Shown here piece by piece: positions 42,210 to 50,537 of a stretch of 64,000 nucleotides of DNA. The notes below the pieces were generated by a model. It was given only the letters and a program-made list of their open reading frames with translations, was not told the DNA's origin and made no database searches. Each line of letters begins with the position of its first letter. Position 1 is the stretch's first letter. Both the position numbers and the translations under genes were made by a program. Source of the stretch: Nitrobacter sp039808345 (GTDB lineage: Bacteria > Pseudomonadota > Alphaproteobacteria > Rhizobiales > Xanthobacteraceae); assembly GCF_047824785.1 (NCBI RefSeq), contig NZ_CP181167.1, positions 1,860,001-1,924,000 of the forward strand, read 5' to 3'.

Positions 42210-43533
42210 GGCCGGTGAATTGCTGCCAGCGCTTCACGGCGACATCGACGTAAAGCGGATTCAACTCGATCGCGAAGCATTTGCGGCCGGTGATTTCGGC
42301 CGCGATGATGGTGGTGCCGGACCCGGAGAACGGCTCATAGACCATCTCGCCCGGCTGCGAGTTGTTCTCGATCGGCCGTTTCATGGCCTCAACCGGCTTT
42401 TGGGTGCCGTGACCGGTTTCGGACTTAACGTGCTCGATGTTCCAGACGGTCGATTGCTTGCGGCCGCCCTCGTAATGGCCGCGCTCCCCGTCGCGCACGG
42501 TGTAGGTCGCAACCTCATGCTCCGGAACGAAGTGCCAGCGCTCGTCCGCCCCCTCTTTCACGGCATAGAAGCACGGCTCATGCTGAAAGTGATAATCGCC
42601 GCGCCCGAGCACATGACGCTGCTTCACCCAAACGATGTGCGCCCGAATCTTGAATCTGCAGGCCGTGAGGGAATTGGCGACGTCGCCGCAATAGGCGCCA
42701 GCGTGCCAGATGTACGCAACGTCACCGGGAAACAGCTCCCACGCCTCTCGCCAATCGGCGCGATCATCGTTCAATACCTTGCCGGTCGCCGCATCCTTTG
42801 ACGTGACGCCCGCTGCTTGCCGCCAGGCCGGATCATATTTCACGCCATAGGGCGGATCGGTGACCATCAGGTGAGGCACACGGCCGGCCAGAACGCGAGC
42901 GACATCCTCCGGGTTGGTGGAATCGCCGTTGGTGATGCGGTGGCGCCCGAGGATCCACACATCGCCCCGCCGCGATGTCGGCACCGGCGGCGGCTCGGGC
43001 ACCTCGTCCGGATCGGTCAGGCCGGCTGTCGGCTCGTGCAGCAGACCCGCGATGCGGCCAGGCTCAAAACCGAGCTGATCCAGCTCGACGCCGAGCGCGC
43101 CAAGCTCGAGCACTTCGCCCTTGAGAAGCTTCTCATCCCAGCCCGTCGACATGGTGAGCTGGTTATCAGCAAGGCGGAACTTGCGCTTTTCCGCCTCTTC
43201 CCAACCGACTGCGATCAGAACGCGCACCTCGGCGAACTGCTCTTGCTTCAGCGCCTCGAGCCGACCGTGACCAGCGATAACGACACCGGCATCATCAACC
43301 AGCACACGGTGCACCTGCCCATATTGCCGGAGCGAGGCGCGAATCTGATCCAGCTGCGCCTGGTCGTGCTTCTTGGCGTTGCGATCGTAAGGCCGCAGCT
43401 GGTCGATCGGCCAGGTCTCCTCGCGAACGCGATTGGCCGCGCGCGGACCGATCGGCTCAAGCTCGACGCGCGGCGTCTCGGCCTTCGGCTTCCGCGCGCG
43501 CTTTGGCTTAGTCGAAGTATTGGTCATTTTCAT
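42121..43533 (-). CDS. ParB-like domain fused to beta-class DNA methyltransferase
   Basis: A 470-aa fusion from ATG 43,533 (43,527 is an alternative). Residues ~40-130 form a ParB/Srx-like domain (GQVHRVLVDDAGVVIAGHGR, LEALKQEQFAEV). The C-terminal half is an N4/N6 methyltransferase with DPPYG (226-230) before FSGSGTT (402-408), the beta-class motif order. No restriction partner is seen. It lies between small and large terminase genes, a location where such fusions occur in alphaproteobacterial phages. A role in protecting phage DNA or marking it near the packaging site is inferred. Confidence 0.9.
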   Translation of the reverse strand: MKMTNTSTKPKRARKPKAETPRVELEPIGPRAANRVREETWPIDQLRPYDRNAKKHDQAQLDQIRASLRQYGQVHRVLVDDAGVVIAGHGRLEALKQEQFAEVRVLIAVGWEEAEKRKFRLADNQLTMSTGWDEKLLKGEVLELGALGVELDQLGFEPGRIAGLLHEPTAGLTDPDEVPEPPPVPTSRRGDVWILGRHRITNGDSTNPEDVARVLAGRVPHLMVTDPPYGVKYDPAWRQAAGVTSKDAATGKVLNDDRADWREAWELFPGDVAYIWHAGAYCGDVANSLTACRFKIRAHIVWVKQRHVLGRGDYHFQHEPCFYAVKEGADERWHFVPEHEVATYTVRDGERGHYEGGRKQSTVWNIEHVKSETGHGTQKPVEAMKRPIENNSQPGEMVYEPFSGSGTTIIAAEITGRKCFAIELNPLYVDVAVKRWQQFTGLVATLESDGRSFDDVAAERDAERRAAAAA

Positions 43534-43981
43534 CAAACAGGTCGCCCTGACCGGGCAGAAGGTTGCGCTCATCGGTCGGCGACAGGCCAAGCATCGCAAC
43601 GAGCGATCGCCACTGCCGCCAACTCTCGTTGACCTGCGCAACATGCGGGTGGCTCTTCACCTGATCGCCGTTGCGCGTTTTCACGCGATAGATTTCGTGC
43701 GCCAGCGTCGGCATTGACGCCCGCAGACCGCGCATTCGAACGGTGCAGCGGCAATATTCGATGATCGTGTCGATGTAGCGGGCCTTGAGACGGTCAACCG
43801 ATGGATCCGCAAGGATCGCGGCGACGCGCTTGTATTCCATCTCGACTTCAGGCGGCAGATCACGCGGCATCAGCCGCCTGATCGTCCGTTGCGTCATCTT
43901 CTTGCGAAGCTTTTCCGCATCAACGTCATCCGGCCGCATGGGGATGACATTCCGGAGCTTTGGTTTAGCACCGCGCATCAA
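43508..43981 (-). CDS. Terminase small subunit, P27 family
   Basis: A 157-aa protein with the phage P27 small terminase pattern: MRGAKPKLRNVIPMRP at the start, LPPEVEMEYKRVAAIL, then RYIDTIIEYCRCTVRMRG and VKTRNGDQVKSHPHVAQVNE, ending LGLSPTDERNLL. It recognises the packaging site. It lies between the HNH nuclease and the methyltransferase, and its end overlaps the latter by 20-26 nt. Confidence 0.9.
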   Translation of the reverse strand: MMRGAKPKLRNVIPMRPDDVDAEKLRKKMTQRTIRRLMPRDLPPEVEMEYKRVAAILADPSVDRLKARYIDTIIEYCRCTVRMRGLRASMPTLAHEIYRVKTRNGDQVKSHPHVAQVNESWRQWRSLVAMLGLSPTDERNLLPGQGDLFDENDQYFD

Positions 43982-44189
43982 GGTGGCTTTTTGTATTTAA
44001 TTCCAACTTTTTGCGTCCGAAGGGGGGCCGCCGGTCCCTAGGTGAAACCCTGCAAAGTTTTTTGCCCCCCGGGGTCATCCCATGGACGAAAATTTTTGGA
44101 CCGGGATTCCGCATGGAGGCATTTTTTTACCTCGGGTCTCGTCGAAGATTTGGATTTTATTCTTATAATTTTAAGCCGCCGAGTGACCA
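43982..44189. other. terS-HNH intergenic region, candidate packaging (cos) site
   Basis: A 208-nt stretch with sharply mixed composition: a GC-rich block (GGGGGGCCGCCGG, 44,023-44,035) followed by several poly-T/A tracts. An open frame that runs across it is not protein-like. In HK97-type phages cos lies beside terS and HNH genes, so this is the best place to look for it. The cut site cannot be read from sequence alone. Confidence 0.35.
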
Positions 44190-44591
44190 TCACCCTCCGA
44201 CCCAACCATCCGCACCGATCACCGCCCTCTCGCGGCGACTGACCGCAACCGCCGTCGCCGAGTCCAACCACAGCTCGGCCTCCGGAAGCGCGCCGCGATC
44301 GAACATGTGCTCGAGCTGTTGTTTGACGACGTTATGGTGGAACGGACAGGACGGCTGCCACCTAGCCTGATCCCAGAACAGCGTCATGTCGCCTCGGTGC
44401 GGCACGACGTGATCGACCACTGCCGTTGGCGTCACCCTACCCTCTGCTTTGCAACCGAGGCAGAGCGGGTGCTTCCACTTGAACTGCTTCGCTGCACGAT
44501 CCCAGCGCCCATCGTAACCACGAGAGCGAGCGGACCCACGGCGCGCGTCATAATCGGAAACTGTCGGCATACTCAAAGGAAAGGCCTGCAC
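44190..44591 (-). CDS. HNH endonuclease
   Basis: A 133-aa nuclease with a zinc site built from HPLCLGC (41-47) and SCPFHH (81-86), the catalytic DH at 60-61 (VVDHVVPHRGD) and HHNVVK. This is the type next to terminase genes in HK97-like cos phages, where it assists genome cutting during packaging. An inner ATG at residue 8 is also possible. It is the first gene after the 44,666-44,695 terminator in the transcription direction. Confidence 0.92.
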   Translation of the reverse strand: MQAFPLSMPTVSDYDARRGSARSRGYDGRWDRAAKQFKWKHPLCLGCKAEGRVTPTAVVDHVVPHRGDMTLFWDQARWQPSCPFHHNVVKQQLEHMFDRGALPEAELWLDSATAVAVSRRERAVIGADGWVGG

Positions 44592-44665
44592 GGCATGGAC
44601 ACCGGCAGGCCAAGTCTATGGGAAGCGTCAGCGGCAGCATGAGCACTACCGCCACTCCTAAACGT

Positions 44666-44695
44666 AAAAAGCCCCGCACGATTGCGGGGCTTTTT
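44666..44695. terminator. Strong bidirectional hairpin terminator before the late operon
   Basis: AAAAA, then GCCCCGCA (44,671-44,678), loop CGAT, TGCGGGGC (44,683-44,690), then TTTTT: a perfect 8-bp GC-rich stem with U-runs on both strands. In the leftward direction it lies between the NusG-like gene and the HNH/terminase genes, so unmodified polymerase should stop before the morphogenesis operon. Confidence 0.85.
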
Positions 44696-44708
44696 GCGCG
44701 GAATCCTT

Positions 44709-45413
44709 TCAACGGCAGCTGAAGCTACCTCGCCGAGGCTTTCGCCCCTCACGAACCGTGCAGGTATCCGTTGGACCCGGTGACGGTTCGATCTGTTCTT
44801 CCGACATCATGGTCGGCGACAGGCGTCCGAATATCTCGATCGCTACGCTGAGTCGCCCCCTGGAGTCGAGTCGCTCGATGCGGCCGGAAAAGTCGCGGAA
44901 CGGTCCATCCACGATGCGGACAAGGTCGCCAACCTCAAACTTCGCATCGCGCTTGCTGTGCGGCGTATTAGCGATGGCGACCAGATGATGGATGTCCTCC
45001 ATGCACGCCCCGCGCTCTGACGTCGGCTCACGCTCTGATGGAATCCGCGCGAACCACTCCCCAAAGCGCAGCCATCCTGAAACGCCGCTGATATCATTCG
45101 GAACGCGCTCAAAGGCCGGCACGAACACGAGCTGCGGAAATAGCGGCACCAAGACCTGCCGCTTGATCTCATAGGTCCAGCTCGATCCATGTACCCGGCG
45201 CAGCACCCGCTGTTGCTTTGCGATCAACGGACAATAGGCGCTGATGTTGCGCCGGTCGAATTCACGCATGACCTTGCGTTCGCGGCCCGGATGAGTGCGC
45301 AGAATGAACCAGCACTCCGGGCGCATCGGCACCGATGCCGGCCCTCGACGCGCGTCGAGATCAACGGTGCCGACGAATTGTCCGATCTCAAGCCGTTGCA
45401 GTTCACCGATCAT
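44709..45413 (-). CDS. NusG/RfaH-like transcription antitermination protein
   Basis: A 234-aa NusG paralogue. An NGN domain covers about residues 32-130 (CWFILRTHPGRERKVMREFD, then PLFPQLVFVPAF, the usual PLFPGYVFV site). A KOW domain follows at about 160-205 (FEVGDLVRIVDGPFRDFSGR). The start overlaps the replication gene stop by 4 nt (ATGA). It binds RNA polymerase and should promote read-through; the terminator immediately downstream is the obvious first target, which would make it the switch to late transcription. This role is inference from layout. Confidence 0.85.
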   Translation of the reverse strand: MIGELQRLEIGQFVGTVDLDARRGPASVPMRPECWFILRTHPGRERKVMREFDRRNISAYCPLIAKQQRVLRRVHGSSWTYEIKRQVLVPLFPQLVFVPAFERVPNDISGVSGWLRFGEWFARIPSEREPTSERGACMEDIHHLVAIANTPHSKRDAKFEVGDLVRIVDGPFRDFSGRIERLDSRGRLSVAIEIFGRLSPTMMSEEQIEPSPGPTDTCTVREGRKPRRGSFSCR

Positions 45414-46660
45414 GATCGCATTTCCCCCTGATGGTCGTTTTGCGCGACGTCACCGATGGCATCGTCGGAGTGCGCCGATTCATCGCGCGGAGCCGCATCG
45501 CCGCGATAAATCGTACCGTCCCGTTTTGGAGGCCACGGACACGGGACGCGGATACCGGATTCGCCGATCTTCATTGCCAGGGGCTTCCCTACCCATTCGA
45601 CAAAGCGGCGTTGCCAGGCGGCAAATTGCGGCGTTCCGTGCGGGATGAGGTCCCAGCGCAGGTCCGACTGATCGACGAATTCGAGCATGGCGAGCGCGTC
45701 AGCACCGACCGCGCTTTTTCCCTTTCGGTAGTATCCGCGGCTTCCGTCAGAATTTGTGCGCACATACGGCGCCGGCACGCGCGCCAAGCGGTGCAGAAAT
45801 TCGAGGACGCGGAAGCCATCCGAATCTTCGGCGATCCAGACACCCTCGGGATCGACGGCGACTCCGGCTTCGGGCACGAACGCGGCAAAGCCGGCCCACG
45901 CTGAGCGCTCTCGTAGGAACAGGTGCGCGCCAATGACGTTGGGCGGCTTGCGTTGCTTGGCACGCCAGACCACGTAGCCGCGGGCGGCTCGACGTGCGGC
46001 CTGCCTATCAGCAGGCGACAATGCGCTCCATTCCTGGATCGCGAGCGACTGCCGCAGAATCGGTTCCTGCCAATCGCTTTCAAATTCCTTCCAGTCGTCG
46101 GGCACACTCCCCCTGGAAGGGGGTAAGGGGGAAGATTCAGGTTCAGGTTCAGAGATTAGACCCTCGCACGACTGCGAGGGCTGGCAGAGGGCTGGCGCAG
46201 GGCTAACGGATTCCGGCGCCGGATTTAGCCCTCGCTGGCTGCTAGGGCTAAACGCCGTTGTTTCTGCTGAATAATTCGCGACGGACTCACCACGGGCGCG
46301 GGCCTCGATGTGCTCGACATTGCCGTCGTCGATCAGGAGCCGGATCAGATCGCTCGTGCGCTTTCCACGCCCCTCGCCGTTGCGCACGCCACTAGCGTCG
46401 AGCCATTGCGATTGCCGGGTGATGGCGCCGATGTCCTCAAGCCATACCAGCCGCCGCCGCACGGTGTCGGGCGACAGCTCGCAATCGAACGCCAGCTGCT
46501 CGATGCCGACAAAGCAAAAGCCGTCGCCGTCGACATACAGCGTCAACGATTTAAGCACATCCTTGCCGTGATGATTGTTGAGCCGCAGATTGCGCGCCCA
46601 GGCATGAGCCTCATCGGCGGCGATGCGGCGCGGCCTGCGCCGCGCGGAGTCGCGTGACAT
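45410..46660 (-). CDS. Helix-turn-helix replication-type protein
   Basis: A 416-aa protein. The N-terminal ~120 residues are a winged helix-turn-helix (LKSLTLYVDGDGFCFVGIEQ, LAFDCELSPDTVRRRLVWLE), as in phage replication initiators (lambda O/DnaD-like). A Pro/Ser-rich linker (residues ~140-185) leads to a C-terminal domain rich in Trp (EEFLHRLARV-type text, WQRRFVEWVGKPLAM). It is expected to bind the phage origin or an early operator. The origin itself is not identified. Confidence 0.7.
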   Translation of the reverse strand: MSRDSARRRPRRIAADEAHAWARNLRLNNHHGKDVLKSLTLYVDGDGFCFVGIEQLAFDCELSPDTVRRRLVWLEDIGAITRQSQWLDASGVRNGEGRGKRTSDLIRLLIDDGNVEHIEARARGESVANYSAETTAFSPSSQRGLNPAPESVSPAPALCQPSQSCEGLISEPEPESSPLPPSRGSVPDDWKEFESDWQEPILRQSLAIQEWSALSPADRQAARRAARGYVVWRAKQRKPPNVIGAHLFLRERSAWAGFAAFVPEAGVAVDPEGVWIAEDSDGFRVLEFLHRLARVPAPYVRTNSDGSRGYYRKGKSAVGADALAMLEFVDQSDLRWDLIPHGTPQFAAWQRRFVEWVGKPLAMKIGESGIRVPCPWPPKRDGTIYRGDAAPRDESAHSDDAIGDVAQNDHQGEMRS

Positions 46661-46767
46661 GATCTAAACTTTCGTGCTGTGGTTTCAGTTCGACGCCGGA
46701 CGCAACAGAACAAGGCAAAGAGTCATCTGATGCACGGACAGGGCGAGCAGATCCGCGATCGGTTCGT

Positions 46768-47499
46768 TCACGACCGCCCCCCGATCCGGAAAAGGTCGCC
46801 AGATATTGCGGCCCGCTTCTCTTTGATCAGCTCTGCGATCGCCGCATCATCGGCGGGCGTGTAGGCGCTCTTGCGTTTCGATCGGAAGAACATGCCGCGC
46901 AAAGCATTCTGGCCGTACCGCTCGATTTCCTTGATCAGATCGAGCGCGGCGCGGCGGCGAGGGTCGCTCGGGCGCGGCTCCCCTACCTGCTTGTAGAGAC
47001 CTTTCCCGACGTGCTGGAATTCCGTGGTTGTGCAGATGTCCTCGGACGCCTTCGCCAGGACACCTTCGAGGATCCTGATAATCGACAGCGCGGCCCACTC
47101 GTAACCCATGCGGAACAGCGGCGGCGGCAATGTGCCGGTCTGGCCATTGTCGACGTGGTAGATGTCGTTACGCTTCTGCGCGAGCAGCGCAGCGACGCCA
47201 CGTTCGTCCCAATCCTGATCCCCGCCCGACGCGGCTCGCCTCGCAAGTTCAGCAACAGCATCCTGAAAAGCCATCTCTCTCTCTCGCGTCTCTTCCGCAA
47301 GACCAAGGTCATCCAGCTCACGGAGAGCACGGAGAGACACGCGCCGTGGCTGCAGGCGCAGGAGCGCTGATCGCGCGATATCTTCCGCGCGGCAATGCGG
47401 GAGATAAAGGCCAATAGATTTCCAGTAATCCTGCAGCGACAGCGCAATCGCTTCGGTGAGGCTGATGTGATCGTCATCGGCACCAACGGTCATGACCAC
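46768..47499 (-). CDS. Prophage early protein, unknown function
   Basis: A 243-aa mostly helical, charged protein with no recognised family. Notable text: LTEAIALSLQDYWKSIGLYL, EERGVAALLAQKRNDIYHVD-like centre, and ERYGQNALRGMFFRSKRKSA near the C terminus. It overlaps the small zinc-ribbon-like gene upstream by 10 nt and precedes the replication-type gene by ~107 nt. By place it belongs to the early or replication region. Confidence 0.65.
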   Translation of the reverse strand: MVMTVGADDDHISLTEAIALSLQDYWKSIGLYLPHCRAEDIARSALLRLQPRRVSLRALRELDDLGLAEETREREMAFQDAVAELARRAASGGDQDWDERGVAALLAQKRNDIYHVDNGQTGTLPPPLFRMGYEWAALSIIRILEGVLAKASEDICTTTEFQHVGKGLYKQVGEPRPSDPRRRAALDLIKEIERYGQNALRGMFFRSKRKSAYTPADDAAIAELIKEKRAAISGDLFRIGGRS

Positions 47500-47699
47500 C
47501 CCTCGAACCGCGCATCACATGGCGGTGTGGAGTCTGCCGGGACCTGCTCGCAATCGCGCCAGAATTCGGTCCAGTGCACATCGCGCGGACCTTCGGCCTC
47601 ATGCCGCGTGACCTTGACCATGCCGCAGCGCCGGCACTCACGCTCGGACTTGCGCTCGAACCGCGCGGGCTCGCCCCAGCTGTGACGGGTTGAGGTCAT
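47490..47699 (-). CDS. Small zinc-ribbon-like prophage protein
   Basis: A 69-aa protein started at ATG 47,699, which overlaps the upstream stop as ATGA. It holds CRRCGMVKVTRHE and two later Cys (WRDCEQ, PPCDARFEGWS), suggesting a small zinc-binding fold. It is basic at the N terminus. It forms a coupled chain with its neighbours on both sides. Function unknown. Confidence 0.6.
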   Translation of the reverse strand: MTSTRHSWGEPARFERKSERECRRCGMVKVTRHEAEGPRDVHWTEFWRDCEQVPADSTPPCDARFEGWS

Positions 47700-48079
47700 T
47701 TCTCGAACGCCGGCTGCGGAGCGATCGTCCGATATTCGATAGGAACGCGATGAAATTGCGCGGAGTTGATGCCGACCTGCATCCCCGAGCTGATGCCGCG
47801 GTCGGTATAAACCACCACAGCATGCAGATCGGAGAACAGCCACGCATGGCCCGCATTGATGCCGTGTGACCGTTCGTGCGGATCGTCGTCATTCAGGATG
47901 CCCGCTTGCGTATATAGCAGATGACTGGCGATCGGCGCTTCGCCCCGAAGCAACGAGTCCCGAATACAGGCGCGCGCATAGGCGATATTGGCCTCAACGT
48001 CCCCAGCATAAGGCGACTCGAGCACAACGCGCCGCATATGGATCGGCGCGATCGTGTGATGATGACGAATTTCCGTCAT
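47696..48079 (-). CDS. Nucleoside deoxyribosyltransferase-like (DUF7768) protein
   Basis: A 127-aa protein from ATG 48,079. The sequence VVLESPYAGDVEANIAYARA, then CIRDSLLRGEAPIASHLLYT and GHAWLFSDLHAVVVYTDRGI, is the DUF7768/DUF4406 Rossmann-like pattern related to nucleoside 2-deoxyribosyltransferases. Phages carry such proteins in early operons, possibly in nucleotide metabolism. It is coupled to the next gene by ATGA and follows the MT-A70 gene by 17 nt. Confidence 0.72.
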   Translation of the reverse strand: MTEIRHHHTIAPIHMRRVVLESPYAGDVEANIAYARACIRDSLLRGEAPIASHLLYTQAGILNDDDPHERSHGINAGHAWLFSDLHAVVVYTDRGISSGMQVGINSAQFHRVPIEYRTIAPQPAFEK

Positions 48080-48096
48080 AAGTTGGCTCCCCAGGT

Positions 48097-50046
48097 TCAG
48101 AACAAGCGAGTTTGCACAGGCGTCAAAGGCTCCGGCTGCGTGAGCGACGGCGGCGCGCTGCCGGCTTCCGTTTCGCTTAGCCAGACGTGGCCAGCCTCGG
48201 TGACGGCGAGACCGCCGCAATCGTCGATGACGCTCAGAAAGCCGAGCCCGATGAGGTCGCGCTCGTACGCCGTACGAGCGGTCACTGACAGATCGGAGCG
48301 ATATGCGCCTGCGACCGCCGCCAGCACCTCGCGCATGTCCCGCTCGTCGTCGGAAAGCTCGGAGACCGCCGGCGGCGTCAGCACCTTCGGCGTAAGGCCG
48401 GCGCGCTCGCGCTTCAGCTCATCCAGACGGTCGTAGCCGGCAGCGGTAAGTCCCCAATCCGTGATGCCGCCATACTTGAACACCAGCCCGCGAGCGATGT
48501 AGTCGACCGTATATGGACCGATGATATTGAACCGATCCGGCGTCGCGAAACTTGAGAACGCCTTGAGAATGGTGAATTCGTCGGGCTCGCTGTCGGGCGG
48601 CGGCGGCGCCGCTTCCGCCGACGCCCCGGCCAATTCGGGCGCGACGCTGTCAATCGTATCGGCGAATTCGTCAACCGCATCGGCGGTCACGTCAACCGGA
48701 TCAGTTGGGGCGGAAAGGACGGAAGCCGCGACGGGCAACGTCGTCGCGCCTCCGGCGGATGACTCATCGGCCGCATTTCCGGGCGCGATGGTCTCCGCAG
48801 GTCGAAGTTGCAAGTTTGCGCAACTCGGCAAACTGACCGCAATGCTTGTCTCAGCGGTCTCGTTGGTAATGGTGGCGGACTCGGCCGTCGCATCATCCGA
48901 CGACGGACTAGTCTGGTTGCCCCAGCCTTCCCACTTCGGCGGCAACGGATGCTCGGCATCGACGCGGGCGAACAGCTCCATCACCGGCAGCCCGCCGCAC
49001 ATGGTGGCGATCATCTCCCGGTAGAATTCAGGCTTGCGCGAATGTCCGAGCGGCTTGGACCGCTCCCGATGATTGGAGCCGAACTTTTCCTTGGTGTCAG
49101 GTTTCGGCAGGCCACGCCCGCGCTTGAACAAGAGCAGGATCTCGTCCTGATCAAAGGTGATGACGCCGCCGCCCTGATCCTCGGGATGCTCTTCGTCGGT
49201 CTTGGTCCAGACGAAGGCGGTTGAATAGCTGTCGCAGCCCCAAGCGCGCGCCACGGCCCAGGCCAGCGGCAACTGCACCTTGCGGGTGATGACGACGCCG
49301 TCATCGGTTGCGAATTCCATATCGACCGCATGGAGCGCGAACATGTGTGCGCGCGGGATCCAGAGAAACACCCAGGCATCCGGCAGCAGAAGGTCCCTGA
49401 TAGGCAGCGCGCAAATCTCATCCCACGTCATGGTGGGATAGTGGTTCTCATAAGAGCGGCCGGTGACGCCCTGCTTCCGGTGCCACGGCGGGTCGGCATA
49501 AAGGACCGGGAATCGGCGGCCGGTCGGCAGCTTCGCGGTCTCGTCGGAAAGCGTCTGCTGCAGCGCGCGGCGGCGCTCGCGGCCATCGGCCTCGGCCGAT
49601 GTGCGCATCAGGTCGACGGACACCTTATTATTGCCGGCCTCGACCTCTTCGCGGTGCCGATCGAGTAGGGCCTCGAACCTTTCGGGCTCGATCGCCGCCA
49701 TGCGCTGCGCCCGAGACGACAGCTTGCGATCGATGCCGGCCTGTTCGAGCGTCGGCCGATCGTCTTTAGGCTGTTCCGTTTCGGCACCGCCTAAAGACGG
49801 CCGACCCGCGCCGGCGCGACCACGGTTTAGGCCAACAGTTTCCTTTTGCGCAATGATCAGCTCACCGAGCCGCCGCTCCGCGCGGAAGCGAATCTGCGCC
49901 GCGGCAATTTCCATGTCGCGGTCCTTGGCCTGCCGGGCATAGGCCCGCATGGCCTCGGCCTTGCTGCGGATCGCCTGCACTTCGTCGACGGCAACAGCTT
50001 CCGCGAGCAGCCGGCGCGCTTCTTCGTATTTGACGAGCTCGGCCAT
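48097..50046 (-). CDS. MT-A70 family adenine methyltransferase with long C-terminal extension
   Basis: A 649-aa protein from ATG 50,046 (TGATG overlap with the upstream stop); residues further upstream in frame are antisense to the neighbour. Residues 1-~150 are helical (chromosome-partition or ParB-like text RQAKDRDMEIAAAQIRFRAE). The MT-A70 domain has VLYADPPWHR (DPPW 185-188), YENHYPTMTWDEICALP and VFLWIPRAHMFALHAV. From ~400 on, an acidic linker leads to a C-terminal ~150 residues with winged-helix-like text (GGITDWGLTAAGYDRLDEL). It modifies adenine in DNA; protection from host restriction is the likely purpose. Confidence 0.85.
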   Translation of the reverse strand: MAELVKYEEARRLLAEAVAVDEVQAIRSKAEAMRAYARQAKDRDMEIAAAQIRFRAERRLGELIIAQKETVGLNRGRAGAGRPSLGGAETEQPKDDRPTLEQAGIDRKLSSRAQRMAAIEPERFEALLDRHREEVEAGNNKVSVDLMRTSAEADGRERRRALQQTLSDETAKLPTGRRFPVLYADPPWHRKQGVTGRSYENHYPTMTWDEICALPIRDLLLPDAWVFLWIPRAHMFALHAVDMEFATDDGVVITRKVQLPLAWAVARAWGCDSYSTAFVWTKTDEEHPEDQGGGVITFDQDEILLLFKRGRGLPKPDTKEKFGSNHRERSKPLGHSRKPEFYREMIATMCGGLPVMELFARVDAEHPLPPKWEGWGNQTSPSSDDATAESATITNETAETSIAVSLPSCANLQLRPAETIAPGNAADESSAGGATTLPVAASVLSAPTDPVDVTADAVDEFADTIDSVAPELAGASAEAAPPPPDSEPDEFTILKAFSSFATPDRFNIIGPYTVDYIARGLVFKYGGITDWGLTAAGYDRLDELKRERAGLTPKVLTPPAVSELSDDERDMREVLAAVAGAYRSDLSVTARTAYERDLIGLGFLSVIDDCGGLAVTEAGHVWLSETEAGSAPPSLTQPEPLTPVQTRLF

Positions 50047-50537
50047 CACGCGTTCTCGCCTTCGTCGTCGCTGTCGGCGGCCACGTCCGGCTTGCTCGCC
50101 TGGCCGCGCTTCTCGGCCGCGTCGGCCTTGCGCCTGACATCCTCGCTCGCAAGCTTTCCGCCCGGCACCATGGTGAGCACGGTCGCCGGCGTTTTCAGCG
50201 CGCGGCCGGTTTTTTCCTTCGGCGCTGCCGCCGGCGGCACATAGACCTCGGCATAGGCCCGACCCTCTTCGTCGCGCCACAGCCGCATCGGCTCGCCGCC
50301 GACGCGGGCGATGATCTCGCCGTTGGCCGGGATCAGCGACGACAACGCGTCGATGACCTGCTCGCGCGCCAGCACGTCAACGCCGAGCGCGCGCACCATC
50401 GACGGCAGCGGTGGCTCGGGCGTCATGCCGAGTTCCGCCATGTAGGTTTCGAAAATGGTGTCTTCCTCGGCGACCTCGGCCGGATCCTTGTCGCGCCGCT
50501 TGATGATGCGGCGCATCCGGCGCAAGAGACCCACCAC
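50046..50537 (-). CDS. Prophage early protein, unknown, probably altered at its N terminus
   Basis: A 163-aa protein with an acidic/helical N-terminal part (DPAEVAEEDTIFETYMAELG), a small domain (IIARVGGEPMRLWRDEEGRA) and a charged low-complexity tail. The first ~10 residues are antisense to conserved DUF5131 coding sequence, so the native start was probably lost when the two regions were joined near 50,520. No family is recognised. It is the most upstream leftward gene, and no promoter is visible before it. Confidence 0.55.
   Translation of the reverse strand: MVGLLRRMRRIIKRRDKDPAEVAEEDTIFETYMAELGMTPEPPLPSMVRALGVDVLAREQVIDALSSLIPANGEIIARVGGEPMRLWRDEEGRAYAEVYVPPAAAPKEKTGRALKTPATVLTMVPGGKLASEDVRRKADAAEKRGQASKPDVAADSDDEGENA

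Noticed and set aside
44038..44271. A 77-aa leftward frame between HNH and terS
   Set aside because: Overlaps the HNH gene end, has no family features, and the stretch looks like a non-coding packaging region.
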